Of a DNA stretch of 64,000 nt, positions 27,030 through 34,804 are shown piece after piece. How positions within the stretch are numbered: position 1 is the first letter of the stretch; each line of letters opens with the position of its first letter. Below the pieces are notes generated by a model. The model did no database searches, was not told the DNA's origin, and saw only the letters and a program-made list of their open reading frames with translations. The position numbers and the translations under genes were made by a program. This stretch comes from Actimicrobium sp047621345. GTDB lineage: Bacteria > Pseudomonadota > Gammaproteobacteria > Burkholderiales > Burkholderiaceae_D. The stretch lies in the NCBI GenBank assembly GCA_047621345.1, contig JBLHLW010000012.1, forward strand, positions 1 through 64,000, in the 5' to 3' direction.

Positions 27030-28055
27030 ATGAATGAAGCATTGCGCCACACCCTGCAGCAGATGCCAAAAGCAGAACTGCACATCCACATCGAAGGTTC
27101 ACTCGAACCGGAACTGATCTTCGCGCTGGCCCGCCGAAACAACGTGGCACTGGCTTTCGAGTCTGTTGATGCCTTGCGTGCGGCTTATGCGTTTACCGAT
27201 CTGCAGTCTTTCCTCGACATTTACTATGCCGGTGCCAGCGTACTGCTGACCGAGCAGGATTTTTATGACATGACGCGCGCCTATCTGCTGCGCGCGCATC
27301 AGGACCAGGTCCGTCACACCGAATTATTTTTCGATCCGCAAACCCATACTGCGCGCGGCGTGCCAATGGAATTTGTCATCAACGGGATCTGGCGCGCCGT
27401 ACAGGATGCGCAGCAGGAGTGGGGCATGACCGGAGCGCTCATCCTCTGCTTCCTGCGTCACCTGTCCGAAGATGATGCCTTCGATACCCTGGAACTGGCG
27501 CTGCCGCTGCGTGATAAATTCATCGGCGTCGGACTCGATTCGGCCGAGCTCGGCCATCCGCCAGAAAAGTTTGCCCGCGTCTTTGCCAAGTGCCGTCAGC
27601 TCGGTCTGCATCTGGTCGCGCATGCCGGCGAAGAAGGCCCGCCGGCCTACATTGCTTCCGCGCTCGATGTGCTGAAAGTCGAACGGATCGACCACGGCGT
27701 GCGCTGCCTCGAAGATGCCGCCCTGACGGCACGACTGGCGCAGGAGCGCATTCCACTGACGGTCTGTCCGCTGTCGAACCTGAAGTTGCGCGTAGTCGAC
27801 CGGTTGGTAGATCACAACCTGCTGAAATTGATCGAGGCCGGTCTGATGATCACCATTAATTCGGATGATCCGGCCTACTTTGGCGGCTACCTGAACGACA
27901 ACTTCGTTGCCACCTTCGAGGCGTTGCCGCTGACGCGTGCCCATGCCCACCAGTTGGCGCGCAATAGCTTCGAGGCCGCCTTCATCGATGGCGCGACTCG
28001 GCAAAAATATCTGGCTGAAGTCGATACATTTTTTGACGGGCAGCCCACTTCATGA
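27030..28055 (+). CDS. add: Adenosine deaminase / adenine deaminase
   Basis: This zinc-dependent deaminase of the amidohydrolase superfamily works in purine salvage. The 341-residue protein has the metal HxH at H18 and H20 (LHIHIEGS), the catalytic HAGEEG at about 198-203, DHGVRC near 222-227, and SDDPAYFG with the metal Asp at about 278-285. Bacterial proteins of this type deaminate either adenosine or adenine, and sequence alone does not decide. Its stop overlaps the next gene as ATGA. Confidence 0.92.
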   Translation: MNEALRHTLQQMPKAELHIHIEGSLEPELIFALARRNNVALAFESVDALRAAYAFTDLQSFLDIYYAGASVLLTEQDFYDMTRAYLLRAHQDQVRHTELFFDPQTHTARGVPMEFVINGIWRAVQDAQQEWGMTGALILCFLRHLSEDDAFDTLELALPLRDKFIGVGLDSAELGHPPEKFARVFAKCRQLGLHLVAHAGEEGPPAYIASALDVLKVERIDHGVRCLEDAALTARLAQERIPLTVCPLSNLKLRVVDRLVDHNLLKLIEAGLMITINSDDPAYFGGYLNDNFVATFEALPLTRAHAHQLARNSFEAAFIDGATRQKYLAEVDTFFDGQPTS

Positions 28056-30562
28056 TGCGCACTTTAATGCAATCACTGCGCATGACGCTGCGCGACTGGC
28101 GTGCCGGCGAATTGCGTTTTCTGCTTGTGGCACTGGTGGTGGCGGTGTCGGCACTGACCTCGGTGAGTTTTTTTGTGGACCGCATGCGCACGGGATTAAA
28201 CCGCGATGCGCATCAGCTGCTAGGTGCCGATCTGGTGATCCGTGGCGATACGCCCATCAGTGAACTGTGGCGCGCCGAAGCCCGCAAACGTGGGCTGACG
28301 CTGGCTGACACCGTCGTGTTTCCAAGCATGGCGTTGGCCGGCGAAGGCGACGCGATGCAATCGAAACTGGCCTCGGTGAAAGCTGTGACCACGGGCTATC
28401 CGTTGCGCGGCAATCTGAGAGTTGCCCCGAATAGTACCGACGCTGGCGTGACCACCCGGGCGATCCCGGCGACGGGTACGGTCTGGGTCGATCCGACTTT
28501 GCTGCTGGCATTGAACCTGCAAGTTGGCGCAACCATCAAACTCGGCGACCGGCAGTTCAAGATCGACCGGGTCATCGCTTCGGAGCCCGATCGCGGTGCC
28601 GGCTTCATGAATTTTGCGCCTCGCGTGATGCTGGCCGAGACCGATCTGGCCAGCACCAACCTGATTCAGTTCGGCTCACGCATTACCTATCGCTTGCTGG
28701 TTGCCGGTCCGCCGGAAGCTGCCAGCGCTTTCCAGCAGTGGGTGCAGGAGAGCATTGACACCAATGCGATCAAGGGTATTCGACTTGAGTCGCTCGACAG
28801 CGGTCAGCCGCAGATGCGCGCGACGCTCGAACGTGCCGAACAATTTCTGTCGCTGGTCGGCTTGTTGTCGGCACTGCTAGCGGCGGTCGCCATTGCCATG
28901 GCAGCGCGCCAATTCATGTTGCGTCACGTCGATGCCTGCGCGATGCTGCGTTGCCTCGGCATGACGCAAAACAAGGTCACACTGATGTACCTGATCGAGT
29001 TTTTTGTCATCGGTTTGGTCGGTAGCGCAATCGGTGCCGCGGTTGGATTTAGCGCCCATTTTGTGTTGCTGGAATGGCTGGGCAGTCTGGTATCGAACGA
29101 TCTGCCCGCCGCCAGTTTTCTGCCGGCACTGCAGGGCGTCGCGATTGGTTTGTTGCTGCTGGTCGGGTTCGCGTTACCACCCGTTCTGCAACTGCGTAAC
29201 GTGCCGCACAACCGCGTGATCCGGCGTGAACAAGATGCGCCGCAGCCGGTGGCGGTACTGACCTACGGTCTGGGCTTGCTGACCTTCGTCGGTCTGCTGC
29301 TGTGGCAGGCGGGAAATGTGAAGCTGGGCCTGCTGACGGCTGGCGGCTTTCTGGTTGGATTGGTGCTGTTTGCGCTACTCGGCTGGCTCAGCCTGAAATC
29401 GTTGCGGGCATTGCGTGGCCTGTTTAATCATGCCAGCTGGCGCTTCGCGGTGACTGCCTTGCAGCGCCGGCCCGGTGCAACGCTGGTACAGGTCGTGGCG
29501 CTCTCACTCGGGCTCATGGCGCTGCTGTTGTTGACGGTCGTGCGCGGTGATCTGGTCAGTGCCTGGCGCCAGGCGACTCCTGATAACGCGCCCAACCAGT
29601 TCGTCATCAACATCCAGCCAGACCAGACGCAACGCGTCACCACCGAACTGTCGGCCAATGGCGTCATCGATCCAACGCTGTATCCGATGATTCGCGGTCG
29701 TCTGATCGAAGTCAACGGCAAGCTGGCCGGTGGCGACGAGTATGTGGATGACCGTGCCAAGCGTCTGGTCGAGCGCGAGTTCAACCTGTCGACGATGATC
29801 GGTTTGCCGCCACAGAACCAGGTCATTGCCGGACGCTGGTTCGACAACAGCAAGCCGGAAGCCTCGGTCGAGGAAGGCCTCGCCAAGACGCTGGGACTGA
29901 AGCTGGGTGATGTGCTCAAATTCGACATCGCCGGGCAACTGGTCGAAGCGCCCGTCACCAGCTTGCGCAAGCTCGACTGGGGTTCGATGCAAGTCAATTT
30001 CTTTGTGATACTGAACCCGGCCGTGATGGCCGATACGCCGCAAACGTGGATTACCGCGTTCCATTTGCCACCGCAAAATGTGGCGCTGGTGAATCAGCTG
30101 ACGCGCGACTTTCCGAACCTGACGGTGGTCGATGTCGGCAATGTGATCAAGCAGATTCAGGCCGTGGTCGATCAGGTCGTCACGGCGGTCGAGTTCCTGT
30201 TCCTCTTCACGCTGGCGTCGGGCGTGCTGGTGCTGTATGCCGCGCTGGCAGGTTCGCATGATGAACGCACCCGCGAGGCCGGACTGCTGCGGGCGCTGGG
30301 CGCAACGCGCAAGCAATTGTCGCAAGCACAGTGGATCGAGTTCGTGCTGGTCGGCGGCTTGTCGGGCTTGCTGGCAGCCACCGGCGCGGCGGCGGTTGGC
30401 TGGTCACTGGCCACCTTTGTATTCGATTTTGAATGGCAGTTCAGCCCGGTCGTCTGGGTGGCCGGACTGGTGGTCGGTGCGGCCTGCGCAGTCTTTGGTG
30501 GCTGGGTCGGGTTGCGCAATGTGCTCAACCAGCCACCACTACAAACCCTGCGCGGAGCCTGA
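28052..30562 (+). CDS. FtsX-like ABC transporter permease (YbbP type)
   Basis: This inner-membrane permease of 836 residues has two FtsX/MacB-like halves. One TM lies near the N-terminus (about 22-45), clusters of TM helices occur at about 265-420 and 470-500, and a final group lies at 705-830. Large periplasmic-type domains lie between them. Members such as YbbP pair with a YbbA ATPase, which is absent here. It overlaps add by 4 bases and the next gene by TGATG. Family membership is firm but the substrate is unknown. Confidence 0.86.
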   Translation: MMRTLMQSLRMTLRDWRAGELRFLLVALVVAVSALTSVSFFVDRMRTGLNRDAHQLLGADLVIRGDTPISELWRAEARKRGLTLADTVVFPSMALAGEGDAMQSKLASVKAVTTGYPLRGNLRVAPNSTDAGVTTRAIPATGTVWVDPTLLLALNLQVGATIKLGDRQFKIDRVIASEPDRGAGFMNFAPRVMLAETDLASTNLIQFGSRITYRLLVAGPPEAASAFQQWVQESIDTNAIKGIRLESLDSGQPQMRATLERAEQFLSLVGLLSALLAAVAIAMAARQFMLRHVDACAMLRCLGMTQNKVTLMYLIEFFVIGLVGSAIGAAVGFSAHFVLLEWLGSLVSNDLPAASFLPALQGVAIGLLLLVGFALPPVLQLRNVPHNRVIRREQDAPQPVAVLTYGLGLLTFVGLLLWQAGNVKLGLLTAGGFLVGLVLFALLGWLSLKSLRALRGLFNHASWRFAVTALQRRPGATLVQVVALSLGLMALLLLTVVRGDLVSAWRQATPDNAPNQFVINIQPDQTQRVTTELSANGVIDPTLYPMIRGRLIEVNGKLAGGDEYVDDRAKRLVEREFNLSTMIGLPPQNQVIAGRWFDNSKPEASVEEGLAKTLGLKLGDVLKFDIAGQLVEAPVTSLRKLDWGSMQVNFFVILNPAVMADTPQTWITAFHLPPQNVALVNQLTRDFPNLTVVDVGNVIKQIQAVVDQVVTAVEFLFLFTLASGVLVLYAALAGSHDERTREAGLLRALGATRKQLSQAQWIEFVLVGGLSGLLAATGAAAVGWSLATFVFDFEWQFSPVVWVAGLVVGAACAVFGGWVGLRNVLNQPPLQTLRGA

Positions 30563-30957
30563 TGATGACGGTCGAATCGACACTGCTGTACGACCTCATC
30601 GGTGGCGACGCACGGGTGCGTGAACTGGTCGACCGGTTCTATGACCTGATGGATCTGGAGCCGGAGTTTGCCGAACTGCGTGCGCTGCATCCGACCACGC
30701 TGGAGGGATCGCGTGACAAGTTGTACTGGTTCCTCAGTGGCTGGAGTGGTGGCCCCGATATGTACATTGAACGCTTCGGCCATCCGCGGTTGCGGGCGCG
30801 GCATTTGCCGTATCCGATCGGGGTCAGCGTGCGCGACCAGTGGATGCAATGCATGGCGTTCGCGTTGCAGGACATTGGTGTCGAGGAGGGGTTGCGCGAC
30901 CGGCTGATCACGTCGTTTTACCAGACTGCGGATTGGATGCGCAATCGGGAAGGTTGA
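30562..30957 (+). CDS. Group 2 truncated haemoglobin
   Basis: This small haem protein of the truncated globin family handles oxygen or NO chemistry. The 131-residue product shows LYDLIGGDARVRELVDRFYD (helices A-B), YWFLSGWSGGP, and the proximal-His region FGHPRLRARHLPYPIG, then WMQCMAFAL, all typical of group 2. The frame extends back to 30433 inside the permease gene. ATG 30562, overlapping its stop (TGATG), is the sensible start, with ATG 30565 as alternative. Confidence 0.9.
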   Translation: MMTVESTLLYDLIGGDARVRELVDRFYDLMDLEPEFAELRALHPTTLEGSRDKLYWFLSGWSGGPDMYIERFGHPRLRARHLPYPIGVSVRDQWMQCMAFALQDIGVEEGLRDRLITSFYQTADWMRNREG

Positions 30958-30977
30958 ACCGTATGGAGTGCGCTCGC

Positions 30978-31002
30978 GTGGGCTCGGTGAGGCTGAGCCC
31001 AC
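30978..31002. repeat. REP-like palindrome
   Basis: The arms GTGGGCTC (30978-30985) and GAGCCCAC (30995-31002) form a perfect 8-bp stem, and CCTAC follows. The layout GCGTGGGC...GCCCACCCTAC matches the palindromes at 33770-34087, so it appears to be a dispersed copy of the same extragenic repeat family. Confidence 0.6.
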
Positions 31003-31052
31003 CCTACGGGCGCCGTTCACGCATGCTCCTGAACCCATGTTGAAAAGATGAA

Positions 31053-32381
31053 ATGACGCCTGTCGAATTGATTGTCTTACTCTTGCTGGTGGTCGTGATT
31101 GCACTGCAGATCTTGCTGCTGGTGCGTGCTCGCGGCAGCGACATCGCGCCCCAACTGCAGCAGCAGGAGTTGGCCGCCGAGCGTCTCGAACGTCAGGTTC
31201 AGGCCTCGGCACAAGCCACCCGCGTTGAGCTGGGCAGCAACTTCGCCCATTTCCAGCAAACCCTGTCGGCGCAGTTGACCACACTCAATGGCGCGATCGC
31301 GCAGCAGGCACACAGTGGTCGTGAGGAACAGGCGCTGGGGCTCAAACGCTTCGGCGATACGTTGCAGCAAACCCTGGCGACGCTGACCGAATCCAACGCC
31401 CAGCGCCTGCTCGAAGTGCGCGCCACGCTGGAAGAAAAAATCAAGGACCTGCAGACCGACAATGGCGCGCGGCTTGAAGAGATGCGCAAGACCGTCGATG
31501 AAAAACTCCACGCCACGCTCGAACAGCGCCTGGGTGAGTCGTTCAAGCTCGTGTCTGACCGGCTCGAAAAAGTCCATCAGGGCCTTGGCGAAATGCAGCA
31601 GTTAGCCATCGGCGTGGGCGATCTCAAGCGCGTCCTGACCAACGTCAAGACGCGCGGTACCTGGGGCGAAGTGCAGCTCGAAATGCTGCTCGAGCAAGTG
31701 CTCACGCCCGAGCAGTACGCCAAGAATGTCGAGACTGTGCCCGGCTCCGGCGAGCGCGTTGAATTCGCCATCAAATTGCCGGGACAGGACCATGGCAACA
31801 CACCGGTCTGGATGCCGATTGATGCCAAGTTTCCGAAAGAGCAGTACGAGCGCCTGTCGGATGCTGCCGATCGCGCCGATGCCGAAGGCGTCGCCACGGC
31901 CGGTCGCGAACTCGAGCGCGTGATTCGTGGCGAGGCCAAGACGATCGCTGACAAATACCTGTCACCACCATTGACCACCGATTTTGCGATCCTGTTTCTA
32001 CCGACCGAAGGGCTGTATGCCGAAGTCATGCGCCGGCCCGGACTGGCCGACGACATGCAGCGCGTGCACAGGGTGAGCATTGCCGGTCCGTCGACGTTGT
32101 CGGCGTTGCTCAACAGTCTGCAGATGGGGTTTCGCACGCTCGCGCTGGAGAAGCGCTCGTCCGAAGTCTGGCAGGTGCTGGGTGCGGTGAAAACCGAATT
32201 CGGCAAGTTTGGCGACGTCTTGTCGGCCACGCGGGTGGCGCTGGAACGCGCGGCCAAGAATATTGAAAATGCCGAAGTGCGCAGCCGGCAGATGGCGCGC
32301 AAACTCAAGTCGGTTGAAGCATTGCCAGCGGCACAGGCAGAGCAATTGCTGGGTGCTGCAGAGGACGTGGCGCCCGATTAG
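31053..32381 (+). CDS. rmuC: DNA recombination protein RmuC
   Basis: RmuC-family protein with a predicted nuclease-like core, which in E. coli limits DNA rearrangement at short repeats. The 442-residue product has an N-terminal membrane anchor (about 5-25), a long coiled coil (about 35-170), and the conserved core with TRGTWGEVQLEMLLEQVL near 202-219 and DAKFPKEQYERL near 259-270. The start is ATG 31053. No partner genes are adjacent. Confidence 0.9.
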   Translation: MTPVELIVLLLLVVVIALQILLLVRARGSDIAPQLQQQELAAERLERQVQASAQATRVELGSNFAHFQQTLSAQLTTLNGAIAQQAHSGREEQALGLKRFGDTLQQTLATLTESNAQRLLEVRATLEEKIKDLQTDNGARLEEMRKTVDEKLHATLEQRLGESFKLVSDRLEKVHQGLGEMQQLAIGVGDLKRVLTNVKTRGTWGEVQLEMLLEQVLTPEQYAKNVETVPGSGERVEFAIKLPGQDHGNTPVWMPIDAKFPKEQYERLSDAADRADAEGVATAGRELERVIRGEAKTIADKYLSPPLTTDFAILFLPTEGLYAEVMRRPGLADDMQRVHRVSIAGPSTLSALLNSLQMGFRTLALEKRSSEVWQVLGAVKTEFGKFGDVLSATRVALERAAKNIENAEVRSRQMARKLKSVEALPAAQAEQLLGAAEDVAPD

Positions 32382-32402
32382 CGCGCCGCAGCGTGTCAGG
32401 AA

Positions 32403-32462
32403 GTGAGGACGACCTCACCGCTCCATCCCGATCCGGAAGACGGCTTCCCTGTCACGATGAGG
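32403..32462 (+). promoter_or_regulatory. Guanidine-II (mini-ykkC) riboswitch upstream of sugE
   Basis: Two short hairpins are visible, each capped by an ACGR loop. The first is GTGAGG-ACGA-CCTCAC (32403-32418) and the second is GGAAG-ACGG-CTTCC (32435-32448). They are 16 bases apart, and a Shine-Dalgarno GAGG (32459-32462) and the sugE ATG follow. Two hairpins with ACGR loops are the defining pattern of the guanidine-II class, which is known to switch on guanidinium exporters. The position before a SugE/Gdx gene supports the call strongly. Confidence 0.9.
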
Positions 32463-32468
32463 TGCTTG

Positions 32469-32789
32469 ATGAACTGGATATTGCTGGTCTGTGCAGGACT
32501 GCTTGAAATTTGCTGGGCCGTTGGCCTGAAATACACCGAAGGATTCACCCGGCTGTGGCCATCGGTATTGACTGTGCTGGCCATCAGCGTCAGCCTCGGC
32601 TTACTCGGCATCGCCATGAAAACCCTGCCTGCCGATACGGCCTATGCGGTTTGGGTCAGCATCGGTATCGTCGGTACCGCACTAGTGGGCATGTTTTTTC
32701 TGGGCGAGCCAGTCAGTGCCGGGCGGTTGTTCAGCTTGGCACTGATCATCGCCGGCGTAATCGGCCTCAAGCTGTCATCGGTGGCCTGA
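32469..32789 (+). CDS. sugE: SMR family guanidinium exporter (Gdx/SugE)
   Basis: This is a small multidrug-resistance family transporter of 106 residues with four membrane helices and the essential Glu13 (AGLLEICWAVGLKY). It has the SugE/Gdx-type motif WAVGLKYTEGF rather than the EmrE-type one. Characterised Gdx proteins export guanidinium in exchange for protons. The start ATG 32469 is 6 bases after GAGG. The guanidine-II riboswitch directly upstream indicates induction by guanidine. Its stop abuts the convergent AEC gene with no gap. Confidence 0.93.
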   Translation: MNWILLVCAGLLEICWAVGLKYTEGFTRLWPSVLTVLAISVSLGLLGIAMKTLPADTAYAVWVSIGIVGTALVGMFFLGEPVSAGRLFSLALIIAGVIGLKLSSVA

Positions 32790-33695
32790 TTAGCGCAGAC
32801 CTAACCATAGTCCCAGCGGAACGAACAACAGCGCAGCCAGGTTACCGATCATGACGATGGAGGCCACCTTGTCCGGTTCCTGCTGGTAGCGTTCAGCGAT
32901 CATGAAGCAGAACACGGCTGGCGGCAGTGCGGCAAACAGAAAAAGTTGTCCGCGTTGCGCTGGACTCAGCGTGAGCACTTGATCCAATCCAAGTGCCACC
33001 AGCAGACCGGCCACGGGACAGACGATGGCCCCGACCACGCCAATCCTCCAGCTATCAAAACGGATATCGAGCATCCGCACACCCAGTGCGAACAGCATGA
33101 TCGGAATGCTGGCGTCGCCCAGTAATTTCATGCCCTGAAACAGCGGTGCCGGAATCGGAATCCGCAACAGCGCAAAAAACAGTCCGGCAAACATCGCCAG
33201 CATCATCGGATTTTTCAGGAAAGCCCACGGCGAGACATGTTGCTTGCCACCGGTCTCGATGATCTTGATGCCAAGGGTGAAGTACACCACATTGCACGCC
33301 ATGAACATCGCCACCGCAGCCGACAAGCCGCTGGGGCCGAACGCCAGCACTGCCAGCGGCAAGCCCATGTTGCCGCAATTGTTGTACATCATCGGGGGCA
33401 AAAAGGTCCGCATGTCGTACCCGAGCAAGCGGGCGACCGGCCATGCCAGCAAGCCCGAGCCGAGCGCTACCAGTGCGCCGCTGGCAATGAGGCTGGCGTT
33501 TTGGGCCAGGTTGAAATCCTGCGCCGCCAGTGCCGTAAAGACCAGCAGCGGGCAGAGCGCATCCATGCTCACCGTATTGACGGCAATCATGTCCACCTTG
33601 ACGGCAGCGCCGCGCACACGGCCGTAGCCATAGCCAATCGCGATAATGAAAAACACCGGCAAGATGATGCCGAGAATGCGGTCGAAAATTTCCAT
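32790..33695 (-). CDS. AEC family transporter
   Basis: This is a predicted carboxylate/auxin efflux carrier (AEC) permease of 301 residues with about 10 membrane helices in two five-helix halves separated by a loop near 150-160. The conserved PxxxxNxG-like region MYNNCGNMGLPLAVLAFG is at about 108-125. The frame begins at a TTG at 33704, and ATG 33695 (MEIFDRILG) is the likelier start. Substrate is unknown. Repeat-rich DNA lies immediately upstream. Confidence 0.85.
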   Translation of the reverse strand: MEIFDRILGIILPVFFIIAIGYGYGRVRGAAVKVDMIAVNTVSMDALCPLLVFTALAAQDFNLAQNASLIASGALVALGSGLLAWPVARLLGYDMRTFLPPMMYNNCGNMGLPLAVLAFGPSGLSAAVAMFMACNVVYFTLGIKIIETGGKQHVSPWAFLKNPMMLAMFAGLFFALLRIPIPAPLFQGMKLLGDASIPIMLFALGVRMLDIRFDSWRIGVVGAIVCPVAGLLVALGLDQVLTLSPAQRGQLFLFAALPPAVFCFMIAERYQQEPDKVASIVMIGNLAALLFVPLGLWLGLR

Positions 33696-33723
33696 GTGGT
33701 CCAATTAGTTCGCCCGCGTGGGC

Positions 33724-34179
33724 TTGGTTGGGCGGGCACGGGCGTCTGTGCTCATACGCGCGCACTTGGTTGGGCGGGCACGGGTGTTGGTGCCCACGCG
33801 TGCACACCACCGACTGGCAGGTATGGACCAACCTCTCCAATTCGCGCGCGTGGGCACAACGGACCGTGCCCACCCTACCATTCGTCGGTTTGTGCCAACG
33901 CGCGTGCATCACCGCATGCGTTTGCCGGTTGACGGATCACACCTCGATCAAGCCATGTCGCACGGCGATCAGTTTGGTAGGGTGGGCACGGGTGTTCGTG
34001 CCCACGCGTGCGCACCACCGACTGGCAAGTATGGACCGACCTCTCCAATTCGCGCGCGTGGGCACAACGGACCGTGCCCACCCTACCATTCGTCGGTTTG
34101 TGCCAACGCGTGTGCACCACCGCATGCGTTTGCCGGTTGACGGATCACACCTCGATCAAGCCATGTCGCACGGCGATCA
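33724..34179. repeat. REP-like palindrome cluster with a 208-bp tandem duplication
   Basis: Copy 1 (33766-33971) and copy 2 (33974-34179) are near-identical with a period of 208 bases, and a degenerate partial copy starts at 33724. Each unit holds two inverted palindromes: TGGGCACG...CGTGCCCA at 33770-33803 and 33978-34011, and GTGGGCAC...GTGCCCAC followed by CCTAC at 33848-33879 and 34056-34087. They alternate in orientation like a BIME. Copy 2 includes the last codons and stop of the adjacent response regulator gene. Confidence 0.85.
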
Positions 34180-34804
34180 ATGCCAGTTCGGCCTGATTAC
34201 CTGCACCGAGTTTCTGCTTGACGTTATACAGGTGCGTACCCGCAGTACGCGGAGAAATGTTCAAGTCAATCGCGATCTGGTTGACTGACAAGCCTTTAGC
34301 CAGCTGAATAAAAACACCAAATTCGCGTTCGGACAAAATCTCCAGCGGATTTTTGGCGCCATCGAATTCTTGCAGCGCCATCCGCTGCGACACATGCGCA
34401 TCGAGGTACATGCGCCCACTGGCAACCTGCCGGATGGCGTGGATCAGTTCATCCGGCGCGCTGCGCTTGGACAAGTAGCCCAGCGCGCCGGCCTTGAGCA
34501 TGAAGCGCACGTAACTCGGGTTTTCGTGCGACGACAGGCCGAGCACCTTGAGGTGCTTGTTGCGGGCGAGGAGGCGGCGTGTGGCATCGACACCGGTGCT
34601 GCCATCGCCGAAGGAAATATCCATTACCACCACGTCCGGCTGGCAGGTCTGCAATTGCAGATAGGCCGCATCGGCCGAGTCGGCTTCGGCAATGACGCGG
34701 ATATCGGGTGTGGCATCAAGCAGCATCCGAAAACCAAAGCGCACGACCATGTGGTCATCGACCAGCATGACGGTCACAGGTTTGTTCATGCCAGAGTGGC
34801 TCAT
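34145..34804 (-). CDS. NarL/FixJ family response regulator
   Basis: This is a two-component DNA-binding regulator of 219 residues. The receiver domain is at about 9-125 with D16-D17, phospho-acceptor D62 and Lys113. The LuxR-type HTH is at about 155-213 (LSEREFGVFIQLAKGLSVNQ, then ISPRTAGTHLYNVKQKLG). Its ATG overlaps the kinase stop (ATGA). The last codons and stop lie inside copy 2 of the 208-bp repeat, so a silent duplicate of its 3' end sits downstream. Resembles UhpA-type regulators. Confidence 0.9.
   Translation of the reverse strand: MSHSGMNKPVTVMLVDDHMVVRFGFRMLLDATPDIRVIAEADSADAAYLQLQTCQPDVVVMDISFGDGSTGVDATRRLLARNKHLKVLGLSSHENPSYVRFMLKAGALGYLSKRSAPDELIHAIRQVASGRMYLDAHVSQRMALQEFDGAKNPLEILSEREFGVFIQLAKGLSVNQIAIDLNISPRTAGTHLYNVKQKLGAGNQAELALIAVRHGLIEV

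Noticed and set aside
29504..31284. Long minus-strand frames opposite the FtsX-like permease and haemoglobin genes
   Set aside because: They are antisense to well-supported genes, rich in Arg, His and Gln, and have no family resemblance.
33055..33912. Long minus-strand open frame of 285 codons through the AEC gene and repeats
   Set aside because: It is out of frame with the AEC transporter and its translation is low-complexity with no domain; it is a high-GC shadow frame.
33766..34179. Tandem repeat considered as a CRISPR array
   Set aside because: The unit is 208 bases with only two copies, no short repeat-spacer pattern and no cas genes.
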